From NCBI RefSeq assembly GCF_000346465.2, contig NC_034009.1, forward strand, positions 15,664,950 through 15,728,949: DNA of 64,000 nt, written 5' to 3'. Position 1 is the first letter of the stretch. The number at the start of each line of letters is the position of its first letter. The notes under the pieces are model-generated. The model was not told the origin of the DNA, made no database searches, and saw only the letters and a program-made list of their open reading frames with translations. This DNA is from Prunus persica. Taxonomy: Eukaryota; Streptophyta; Magnoliopsida; Rosales; Rosaceae. Positions 21,976 to 32,400 of this stretch are shown here, piece after piece. Made by a program: the position numbers and the translations under genes.

Positions 21976-24807
21976 ATGAACAGGACCTTTTCGCACCGCC
22001 GTCTGGAACGTCGTCAAGGCCAACATTTCAGTCTTTTCCCCTCTATTTCTTCAACACATCCAGCCGGTACGAGATTTCGGACCTATTTCGCCGATATCTT
22101 GGAACATCGCCGATATTTTGTCAACGGCAGCTGCAGAGGCGGCGGGTTCGCGCATTTTGGCGATCAAATTAGAGAACCATGTAACTCTGCTCCGAACCAG
22201 GTAGCTCTGGTTCGTCCCCTTAAAACCCACAAAACAGTACAGCTCTTAGGCAAGTTCCCAATGTCCGCTGATCTGCGTCGCATGCACCCTTCTCTCAAGG
22301 TACACTATCATACTTTCAGCTCCACTCGAACCTTAATTACAAGCTCCCGAAGCTTTGATTATTTTACTCAGTTTTTGCCATTTGCTAATGACCCAAGCTC
22401 CAAATCCTTGAGCTCTATAAACTCTAATGAACGACGTAAAGTCACTGTTGGGTTATCAAGACTAATAAAGAAGCAACAAGGCTATGCTTTGAAGGAGTTT
22501 TCTAGACGGTTTTGCCCATTATTGCTCGCACAAGTTATGAAACTATTAGGCTCTAGAGAAACTGCATTTGGGTTCTTTAAATTAGCCCTTAGGGATGATA
22601 GTGAACAAATTGTGAGGTCTTGTTGTATTGTTGCACATTTGTTGGCAGGGGAGAATCTACGTTTTCTAGCTCAAGATGTCGTTTCATGTGTAATTGCAAA
22701 AATTGAGCCGAGTAGGAGTAGAGATTTGGTGGCGTTTATGTGGGCAAGTCATTGTGAGTATGAGTCAGATTTCTCAGTTCTTGATACGCTTATGAGGGGT
22801 TTCTTGAAGGCAGAAATGGGTTTGGAGGCGTTGGAGATTGTGAGTAGGATGAGGGAGGTGGGGTTAAGGCCGAGTTTGTCAGCAATTACGAATCTTTTCA
22901 GGCTTTTGATTAGGATTGGTGATTATGGTAGTGTCTGGAAGGTGTTAAGGGATATGATTCGGAAAGGGCCTCGCCCCTGTAATTATACTTTTAATGTAAT
23001 GATTCTTGGGTTTTGTAGAAAAGGGTTGCTTAGAGTCGGAGAGAGTTTATTACATGTGATGTGGAAATTCCAGTGTGATCCGGATGTTATTGCATATAAC
23101 ATTGTGATCAATGCAAATTGTGTGAGGGGACAGACACTAGATGCACTTCACTGGGTGCATTTGATGACTTCAAGGGCCTGTAAACCGAGCATTGTTACAT
23201 TTAGTACCATCTTAAATGCCTTGTGTAAGGAAGGAAATCTGGTGGAAGCTAGGAAGCTTTTTGATGGGATCCCAGATATGGGTGATCCTCCTAGTACCAT
23301 AATATACAATACCATGATCGACGGGTATGTTAAGGCAAGGGACATGGGTCAGGCAAACATGATATATGAAGAAATGATGAACAAGGGCATATCTCCTGAT
23401 GGCATAACTTTTAATATCTTGATTGCTGGGTATTACAAATACGGAAGGGAAGAGGATGCAGACAGGTTGTTAAGGGATTTATCTGTATCAGGGCTGGTTC
23501 CAGATTCTTCATTGTATGATATCTTGGTTTCTGGGTTATGCTGGGCAGGTCGGTTGGACGATGCTATGAAATTTTTAGAGGATATTCTAGAAAAAGGTTT
23601 ACCGCTAAGTGCTGTTGCTTTCAACTCAATTATTGCAACTTGCAGCAGAGTAGGGTTAGAACACAAGGCCTATAAGGCCTATAAGTTTATGATTGCATTT
23701 GGTATAACTCCTTCATCTTCTACATGTAGCTCTTTGCTTATGGGTTTATCCAAGAAGGGGAACCTGCAAGAAGCCAGAGAGCTTTTGTGTAAGATAATAG
23801 AGAAGGGGTTTCCAATAAAAAAAGCTGCTTTCACAGTGATTTTGGATGGGTACTTTAGAATTGGTGATTTAGATGGGGCTCAAAGTTTGTGGAATGAGAT
23901 GAAAGGAAGAGGGATATGTCCTGATGTTGTTGCCTTTTCAGCATTTATCAATGGACTATCTAAAGCTGGTCTAGTGGAAGAAGCATATGACATATTTCTG
24001 GACATGTCAAGGAAGGGGTTTGTGCCTAACAATTTTGTCTATAATTCCTTGATTGGTGGGTTTTGCAACTGTGGGAAGTTGAGTGATGCATTGAAGTTGG
24101 AGAGTGAGATGAGGAAAAAGGGTCTTCTTCCAGATATCTATACAACCAATATGATCATTAATGGGTTCTGTAAACAGGGGAGAATGAAGTCAGCAGTTGA
24201 TACATTTATGGACATGTACCGATCTGGGTTAACACCAGATATTGTCACGTACAATACCTTAATTGGCGGTTATTGTAAAGCATTTGACTTGGCTGGAGCA
24301 GATGAGTTTTTGTGTAAGATGCATGCCAGTGGGTGGGAACCAGATATCACAACCTATAATATACGTATGCAAGGTTTTTGTAGTGTCCGAAAAATAAATC
24401 GAGCTGTAATGATGCTGGATGAGCTTGTTTCAAGAGGTGTTGTTCCAGACACAGTTACATACAACACTTTGATGAATGGTGCTTGTGTTGACATACTGGA
24501 TCGTGCTATGATTTTAATGGCTAAACTGCTTAAATTGGCCTTTCTTCCAAATATTGTTACAACTAATGTATTGTTGTCTCAGTTCTGCAAGCAGGGGATG
24601 CCTGAGAAGGCTCTAATGTGGGGTCAGAAGTTTAGTGATTTTCCAATTTGGTTTGATGACATTACCTACAAACTATTGGAAAGAGCCTATCATAATATGC
24701 AAGAAGGTTCTAAAATTTCCAGTGGGACACCTGAAAAAAGCCTCTTCCTGGATTTCCTCATGTACATTACATATGATTACTTGTGTAGAAATAAACCTCG
24801 CAAATAG
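21976..24807 (+). CDS. P-class pentatricopeptide repeat (PPR) protein, organelle-targeted, intronless
   Basis: A single intact frame of 943 codons. P-class PPR proteins bind single-stranded RNA in mitochondria or plastids and guide cleavage, stability, splicing or translation. From about residue 265 to 930 I count roughly 18 repeats of about 35 residues (for example IVTYNTLIGGYCKAFDLAGA and VVAFSAFINGLSKAGLVEEA). There is no E, DYW or SMR domain, so an editing role is unlikely. An inner Met at 22261 (residue 96) begins MSADLRRMHPSLKVHYHTFS, an Arg/Ser-rich stretch like a mitochondrial presequence. It may be the true start, as the first 95 codons look poorly conserved. The frame runs past a decayed transposon upstream and ends 180 bp before a RAD50 pseudogene. 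I cannot assign a named orthologue. Confidence 0.9.
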   Translation: MNRTFSHRRLERRQGQHFSLFPSISSTHPAGTRFRTYFADILEHRRYFVNGSCRGGGFAHFGDQIREPCNSAPNQVALVRPLKTHKTVQLLGKFPMSADLRRMHPSLKVHYHTFSSTRTLITSSRSFDYFTQFLPFANDPSSKSLSSINSNERRKVTVGLSRLIKKQQGYALKEFSRRFCPLLLAQVMKLLGSRETAFGFFKLALRDDSEQIVRSCCIVAHLLAGENLRFLAQDVVSCVIAKIEPSRSRDLVAFMWASHCEYESDFSVLDTLMRGFLKAEMGLEALEIVSRMREVGLRPSLSAITNLFRLLIRIGDYGSVWKVLRDMIRKGPRPCNYTFNVMILGFCRKGLLRVGESLLHVMWKFQCDPDVIAYNIVINANCVRGQTLDALHWVHLMTSRACKPSIVTFSTILNALCKEGNLVEARKLFDGIPDMGDPPSTIIYNTMIDGYVKARDMGQANMIYEEMMNKGISPDGITFNILIAGYYKYGREEDADRLLRDLSVSGLVPDSSLYDILVSGLCWAGRLDDAMKFLEDILEKGLPLSAVAFNSIIATCSRVGLEHKAYKAYKFMIAFGITPSSSTCSSLLMGLSKKGNLQEARELLCKIIEKGFPIKKAAFTVILDGYFRIGDLDGAQSLWNEMKGRGICPDVVAFSAFINGLSKAGLVEEAYDIFLDMSRKGFVPNNFVYNSLIGGFCNCGKLSDALKLESEMRKKGLLPDIYTTNMIINGFCKQGRMKSAVDTFMDMYRSGLTPDIVTYNTLIGGYCKAFDLAGADEFLCKMHASGWEPDITTYNIRMQGFCSVRKINRAVMMLDELVSRGVVPDTVTYNTLMNGACVDILDRAMILMAKLLKLAFLPNIVTTNVLLSQFCKQGMPEKALMWGQKFSDFPIWFDDITYKLLERAYHNMQEGSKISSGTPEKSLFLDFLMYITYDYLCRNKPRK

Positions 24808-24984
24808 ACATCATAATTTTATTGGTCCTTAAAGACACATATATGGACATCATATTTTCTGTCCCATCCTTTCCATTGTGATTTCCTGACTCTCTCCCAC
24901 TGTGAGAAGTGAAAAACCCTTTCTTCTCTCTCTCACTCGTCCTCTAAGCATCGGTAGACGAGGAGTAAAGAACTAGCCAAAAAG

Positions 24985-26778
24985 AGTACAGTGGACAGGA
25001 TGCTAATAAAGGGAATTTGGAGCTTCGTTCCGGAGACCAAGCACATCATCACCTTCTTCAATCCCTTAAACCCAATCGTTGGCCCCAACAGCACCAGAAA
25101 AACCACCATTCTCGAGTACTTGAAGCTCTCTTGCTCCAACGAGTTGCCTCCCAATGCTAGGTCTGGCCACAACTTCATCCATGACCCAAAGGTTGTAGTT
25201 GAAACCAAGCCCAATGCCCAAATTAAGCTTCGATTCAGAACCTCAGCAATTAAAGATGTGGTATGCATTAGGTCATTTCAGCTCACGCAGAAAGCCTTGA
25301 AATGGAGTTCAAAGCCTTCGACATCGTCCTTCAAACCATCATACCATCGAACCGGAGAGGTACAACTTCTTTTCTTGTTATGTTCAAATTTTATTTTGTG
25401 AAGCTCCTTCAAAATTGTTGATTCGTTGTTTCTGAGTTGCAGAAATATTTCTTTAGCTATACTGATAGGGATAAGGAAATCCCTGCATTACTGGGTGTGT
25501 CAAGGGCCATTTGGAGAATGTTATATTTGTGCACCAAGATGAAGCCAATTGGCCTTTCCAAGATCCATCCACATTGAAGGAAAAGGTTTGATGATATCTT
25601 CTCTGCTGCCCGGTATTGTCTTTTGTTATCAACTTTTTATTTTTCTTTCATTGCCCTAATTGAGGTAAATTTTTATACTAATATTTCGTTCCATATGTAG
25701 CCTTCAATTGTTGTGTCAAAAGGGCTTGTTCCCTGATTTTGAGTAATCATGAAAATGGTTACACGTAAAAGTGAACCTTTTGACTTATAGTGGTCACAAC
25801 TGTCCATAATTTTTTCATTAATTTTTGCTAATGGTTGCTCATAGTTTGTTTCTAATTCGTTATATCAGATTGTGTTCCTCCCTTGTGCATGTATGTAGGT
25901 CATGGAAATTTAGATGGAAGTAATTGACACAATGAATGTCCATTTGCTAAAAACATGTTTCTTGTTTATCTTTCCTAAACATAAATCTTACATGCTAAGC
26001 TCTGTGACCATCCTTCTGTATCTTATTTATGAGTTTGCATTCTGCAGTAGCTGTTTCTTCTGCCTTCTCCATTACTCTGTTTATAACACTGGTATATGCA
26101 ACACGAGTTCAGCATTGGTGCCACAGTTTCTTTCTTTGTTTTAGTTGTTAGAAATGATGGCTACTTTTTCAACTGGATTGGAAATAACAGTTTTATTTTC
26201 ACTTAATATCTGATATATGTAAACTTTTTGGAGATTAAGTTTGCTGATATGAGGTTTTGTGCTTCTAGGTTCGGGAGAGTATCTCAAGATCAAGAAAAAA
26301 CATAATTGCTGGAGAAGTCAAATGCAGTAGTTGGACGGACTGCAAGACGTGATGCTAAAATGCATTATAGTGAAGTGAACCATCAACGAAAGATTTGTGG
26401 AAACCAGATATCGATGAAGACTGCTGTAAGAAGCACTTCCTTTATGCAGCAGCAGTAGCAAAAGTATGCAGCTCTTGCAGAGGAGAATGAAGGTCTATTG
26501 CTGCTTAGCAGTAGTAGAATGCTTATGTTACATTGGTTGATATACACTCGTGTTCGCTTTTGCTGGTGCTCCAATTTAATAATTTATTTGTGTGGAGGAC
26601 TTTGGTGACGCTGCTTTTAGGGGATTTTGACCGCTTTCTTGTTTGCTCTTTTGGATTGGTTAGACACTAATGAAGAAGTGAAGGAATGCAAAACCAAATT
26701 TGAAGAAAGGATCGCACTTTTGGGAACTAAAATTAGCAAGTTGGCGAAAGCAATGGACGACACAGATACCAAAAGTAG
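24985..26778 (+). pseudogene. RAD50: RAD50 pseudogene (N-terminal part, introns retained)
   Basis: RAD50 is the ATPase of the MRN double-strand-break repair complex. The first exon (about 24985-25360) reads STVDRMLIKGIWSF and LPPNARSGHNFIHDPKV. The P-loop, normally G-A-N-G-A-G-K-T-T, is here GPNSTRKTT, which should destroy ATP binding. A one-base shift then moves the frame after QLTQK. Exon 2 (about 25442-25612) gives YTDRDKEIPALLGVSRAI, then a shift to VIFVHQDEANWPFQDPSTL. Later blocks at 26269-26493 (MKTAVRSTSFMQQQ, QKYAALAEENE) and 26664-26778 (KTKFEERIALLGTKISKL) match the start of the coiled coil. Exons between 25613 and 26269 are missing, as is everything after 26778. Retained introns show a genomic duplicate, not a retrocopy. 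Confidence 0.9.
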
Positions 26779-26914
26779 ATTAAGATCCTAGCTATGTGTT
26801 TGGAAAAGGGAAATAAACTTGAAATTCAGGCAAAAGTTAAATTGACAAACACCTATTATCTTGGTTGAATTCATAAAGAACAAAAAATTAGAAATTTTAA
26901 GTGAAGAAAATAAA

Positions 26915-27403
26915 GGCCAAAAACCTCTTTTGGTCTCTGTGGTTTGGCACTTCAACCATTTTTGATTTTGTAGTTTTAATTCCATTTCTTATTTGTAGCA
27001 ATTCAAGGACAAGTTAGTATTCTTGTCAATTTCTTTGATGGTGCAAGGAGCAATTTCGTCAACCCAAAACCCTTGAGGGTAAAAGCTTGTTTGAAACTCT
27101 CCTCATTTCATATTATGGCTCGAAATTCAACCCCTAATCCAAATTTTTGAACAACCCTAAATCCAAATGGCCAATTTCAAGCCCTAATATGAAATGGGGA
27201 GAGTTTTAGATGAACTTTAACGTCAGGGGTTTTGGGTTAACAAAATTACCTCTTTCACCGTCAAAAAAAATCAATGGGAATACCAACTTGTCCTTGAATT
27301 GCTACAAATATGAAATAGCGGGGTCAAAATTGATGAAATTGAAACTATAAGTTCAAAAGTGATTGAGGTGCTAAACTACATGGACCAAAAGTGACTTTTA
27401 CCC
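26915..27403. mobile_element. Mutator-like foldback MITE 1
   Basis: A 489-bp element of two long inverted arms (about 200-240 bp each). The left arm begins GGCCAAAAACCTCTTTTGGT; the right arm, read inward, begins GGGTAAAAGTCACTTTTGGT. Flanking 9-mers GAAAATAAA (26906-26914) and AAAAATAAA (27404-27412) differ by one base and fit a Mutator-type 9-bp target duplication. No coding capacity. Confidence 0.7.
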
Positions 27404-27485
27404 AAAAATAAACTATGAAAGTTGGTGATCATAAATTCCAACATTAATTCAATTAAAATAGTTGTAATTTCTAAAGTAACAAGAA

Positions 27486-28005
27486 GGGTTAATCATTTTA
27501 TTAGTCTCTGAATTTAGACCCGATTTGCATTTGAGTACCTCAATTTCCAAAATGGTTCCCGTGGTCCTTTAACTTCACTTTCGTTAGGACAAATGGTCTT
27601 GCCGTCAATTTTGTTAACTTTTTCTGTTAAATGTAGGGGCAAAATGGTATTTTTATATTAAAACCAAAAAAATGAATAAAAAATCATATCTTTAAAATAA
27701 CAATAAAAGAAAATCAAATAAAAAACCAATCCCAAAAATAAAAATTTAAGTTTTTGGGGAGTAGAAATCGGGATAGAGGGGAGAGAGAGAGTTTAATTTT
27801 AATTTTTTAATTTTTTAAATATTTTATTCATATTTTAATCAATTTTGATACAAAAATACCATTTTGTCCCTACATTTGACAGAAAAGTTAACGAAATTAA
27901 CGGCAATACCATTTGTCCTAACGAAACTAAAGTTGCCATTTTGGAAATTGAGGTACTCAAATGCAAATCGGGTCTAAGTTCAAGCACTAATAAAACGATT
28001 AATCC
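27486..28005. mobile_element. Mutator-like foldback MITE 2
   Basis: A 520-bp element with long terminal inverted repeats of about 170 bp, both containing TTAGACCCGATTTGCATTTG (the right copy inverted). Flanks TAACAAGAA (27477-27485) and TAACCAGAA (28006-28014) form a 9-bp duplication with one mismatch. The open frames inside (27835-28212 on either strand) are products of the low-complexity arms, not genes. Confidence 0.75.
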
Positions 28006-29420
28006 TAACCAGAAAATGAGAGTTTTAAAAAAAGAAAACAATAGAAAAAGAAAAAAGAAAACAATAGAAAAAGAAAAAAGAAAACAATCATGTACGATGC
28101 TGCCACCACCTCTGCTACGATCACCATCTCTATTCTCTAGTACCACCACTACCTCCACCATTTTTTCTTTCTGAAAATTGGTGTGAAGAACGAAGGGTGA
28201 AAAAGACGACACTCAACCTACAAAACCAGCTTAACATTATTTTCGATTTTTACTTTTCATTAATCTTCTCCAATGTATTTTCTCTTCATTTCTAACAAAG
28301 AATAAACTGGATATTAAATTTTATCATGTTTGTTTAAATAGGCGTTTAGATTAAAGATAAAACTGAAATTCCGACCTTGGTATTTCATTAGCATAATCGT
28401 GTGCAAAAAACTGCTCACCACTAGATACCAGGGTCCAAAACCTGCTTCCAAGTAACGGGTCCTTAAGGGCAAGCCCATTAGGTAAAGGCAAGTTTTGGGT
28501 TCAGGGCTTTGGGTAAAATCCAAAACAATTAGAGGGAGATCGTGAAAAGTCTTTTAGGCACATGGTAAAAATAAAATGTATTTTGAAAGCTATAAATATA
28601 AGGTTGTGAGATAGCAATAAAATGGAACTTTGGTGTTTTTATATAGCAAACATGGGAGACGTCCGGAAAAAACCCACCATTTCCAATTAACCAATCTGTA
28701 AAAATAAATATATTCATCACTGTATTACAATAAGCAGCAAGCAACCCTTAGAAGCTCTCTGCATTGATATCAAAACTCCCAACCCAATAAATCGATAGCA
28801 CCGACATTTGTTGACTATTTACGAAAACAAGAAAAGTGGGGGAAAATTTTGCAGGGCCTAAACCAAAAAATACCAATACAACCATCAAATCACCCCATAT
28901 AATGGCCACATCAAATGGCAAGAAATATTACAGACTCGGTGTGCTCGGAACCCTCGCTTGTATGCACAATGAAAACGTAAGGGATCCAAATCAATAAAAT
29001 ATCCTGTAGAAGGGAATCTCAACCTGAACAAACGGTGCCTAAATCACAGGAGACTTGTGAAGGAAAAAGTGAACAAAAAAAGAAAAACGACGACACAAAC
29101 CGGTGGAGGGAGGCGTATCCTGCCATAGAATGGCCTGACTCACCAGACAATGACTAAGCCAAAACCCAGAGTTGAAGTGCCAGCTCCAGAGTTCCCCAAT
29201 CTCAAATTTAGCATATTGGTGGAACTCATCAGACATGCTCCAAGTATGTCAAAATGAAAACTCCTTGGGGCTCAATGACAAACGCGACCACCAGAGTAAC
29301 CAAATGCTCTGAATGGACCACCAACAACTCTGTTTCTCTATATTCCCATTACTACATGAATGGAAAAAGCAAAGAAGACCAAGGCAAAATTGAAGCCACA
29401 CCATGAGATATAAAGCAGAA
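28006..29420. other. Spacer and probable SAD2 3' UTR
   Basis: No conserved reading frame. The part next to 29420 should contain the SAD2 3' UTR, transcribed leftward. I could not pick a convincing minus-strand poly(A) signal. The rest is AT-rich spacer. Confidence 0.45.
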
Positions 29421-32400
29421 TCATGAAGCCGTGGCAGCCGATGCCTTCTCCATCTTTTCTTTTTCAATCTCTGCTCTCCTCTGTTCTGCATGCTGTGCAA
29501 CACCATTAGCAAGAGCCTGATAATGAAAGTCTAGAGTCTGCGTAAGACTCTGAAACCTCAACGGATCTGATGCTTGCATGCCTACACAAGCAAAACATAG
29601 AAAATAAAGCACATGTCAGACATGCCAAAAATTCAAGATTTGAGTTTCAACATATCACACAGGAAACTCTCCACTTACCCTTTACTGCATCTACAAAGAG
29701 GATAAAGGGGTCCACCTCATCAATTGGTGACTGTAACTCCTCATCATCACTGAAATCATCATCTGAGTCTTCATCAAATTCATCACTAGGGCGGAAAGAC
29801 TTTGCCTGTTGCACCACCAAGTTACAATTAGTCATCGGGCAGAAGATACATAAAAAGAAAGACTAATTAAGAAAAGAAGCCCATGTAGTCAAAAGCAACA
29901 ATTCCTTAAAGGAGGTAGGGTACTCAGACACATCATCAAGTTGCATTGCCTCAAGGACTGTTAGGCATCTTCTATTTACTTAGTGCCTGGGATTGTTTAA
30001 AGAAATTGATCTTAAACAGAAGTCATGCGTTGACAATTACCAGAAAGCTTGATCAATTTTGCATGATGAGAATTTGTCTCGTAAAGGGGAAAAAAGAATT
30101 AAATTGAATTTCTGGGACAGGTTAAAAAGAATGAATTGTTCGCCCAACAGTTGCATGACAAACCAGAATAATATAAAACACAGAAGAAAATCACCATAAA
30201 ATAATAAGTTTTCCCTCCAAACAAAAATACCTAATAAGAATTAAGGGTCCATTTAGACGAGGTATTTCAAATGAGGAATTTGAAACCAAGTTTTTAGTGT
30301 AAATTAACTAACTGAACAATAGAAAATTTCTCAGGTTGACAAAATCTACAAATAAAATTGACTAAATAAGAAAAGAAGGCACACCTGTGCAGCTAACTTT
30401 TGAAGCTTCATGCTATCGGCCTCGTCGCCATCCTCAGCATCAACTCCCATTTCCTTATCCGATCCATCACCAAAATCATCATCATCATCAGTTTGGAAAC
30501 CATCCATATCATCATCATCTTCTGCCTCTTCCTCCTTTGCGGCTTCTGCCACAACAATGTTCACAAGAATTTAAAACTTAGTAACATATAACTGAAATAA
30601 ATACGTGTGTGAACCATGCAAACAAAAAGTTATTACTAGCTACAGTGAAACTTCTAAATATTCTAATTTATAAATCCAAAATAATTCACACTATGGTGCT
30701 TGTAGTTCCAAAGTTTATATTCCAAGTGGAAGAATAAGCAATATAAATTAAGAGGGCGAAGAAGACCTGCAACTTGTTCCTTGTATGCAACCAGGAGATC
30801 AAGGGTGGCCCTGAAAACACGGCCCAATGCCTCCCCAGGTAACTGTTCTGCTGTAAGTGTCAATAATGATGTCAAACCCAGGCAGCAAACTTTTTTATCA
30901 TGCTCCCTGCAATGAAAAACTCAATTACATTCTATATCCAAAATTTCTTTAGGGAGGGGGAATACAAATGTGAAATAATATTCACATATATGGCACTGGG
31001 GAAACAAAATCAGTCAGGTGGGGCATTACCAATGTGAAACAAAACTACAAATTACCTTTTAAAATTGGCACGCACACCACTTTTCTTAACCTGTTGCAGC
31101 ATCTGGAACCAAAGATTAAAGATCTCAGTTGCAACACCCAGCTTTTGCAGTATGCTGAGGGTAAAAGCTGCATTATAGTACAGAGCATCGGCAATCTGCA
31201 AACAGAAAATTTAATACATGCTTCAGTATGAAACAAGCAATCAGGAAAAGGGGTCCAGCTTCAGTATGTAACACCTTGATCCAAGGCTCGGAAGAACTAT
31301 GGACAAGTTATGGCTCAGAAGCACTACGCAGAACTTATCACATTTAAAGATGAAGCAAAGGTTTCTATATCAAGAAATATAAAAGTTGACATCTGGCTAC
31401 TTACCACTTGAATGAGAAGACATTTCAAGTATGATTTCTCAGCTCGACGCAACCGCTCAACTGAAATTCTAAGATACGGCTCAACCCACTGATCAACCTG
31501 CCCTCTGCAGTTCTGAAAAACTACTTGAATGAGCTTCGGAGCAGGCTCAATATCACTGTCTTCCATATTTTTATCTGCCATTATCTGCACAAAACAAGAA
31601 CATACAAATATCTATTAGATCAATTAAATTGACAACAACATTTTACTAAGTAGTCACCAAATTAAAACTCAAGCAATTCACTAAAGCAATGGGAGGGATG
31701 CTTGACCAATCATCTTCTTAAACTGGGTAAGTTCTACCATGTAGTGTGTTAATAGCAGTCATTTCATGAATTGCCCCATTCAAGAAGACAGTTGCTAACA
31801 CAATAGAGAAAACAAGGGTAGAAGACATTTCCTATATGTATTGTTCAGTCTAGCAAGAATATATAAAATTTGTAACATAAAGGAACTTACAGCCGCAATC
31901 ATATTCCAAAGGCTTTGCTGGTAGTCCGGTTCTTTACAAGTGAGAAAGTGTGCAGTCCCCCTGGAAATGTAGTTATCCAAAGGAACCAGAATATCTACAA
32001 GGAAACATATAATATGAGAACTACAGGATGGAAAGAAAAAAGTACATGAATGCATAAATCTAATTACGTGGACCATCAAAAGTTTAAATCAGGCAGACAA
32101 TTTGCTACTTCTTCCCCAACTCAACGTTATACTATCATGTTTACCATTAGGTATAGCTGTACCATTATACAAGTTCAAGTCTCCCGTGGATTTATCACAT
32201 ATTCCAGCAGGTTTCTTTTTATCGCTTTTTCATTTTTTTATACTTTTTAAACTCAATGGCAAAGAGAACTGGGGTTTGTGTAGAGTCATTGGTCTTATCT
32301 CTTCGATAAGTAATATCACAAGCAAGAAATATCAGAGCTAGAAATGATAAGTCAGTAGTTATACGCTTATAGTACCATATAGCATGCTGTAACTGGAACT

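Noticed and set aside
27835..28212. 125-residue minus frame and 109-residue plus frame
   Set aside because: Both read through the inverted arms of a MITE and a simple-repeat flank.
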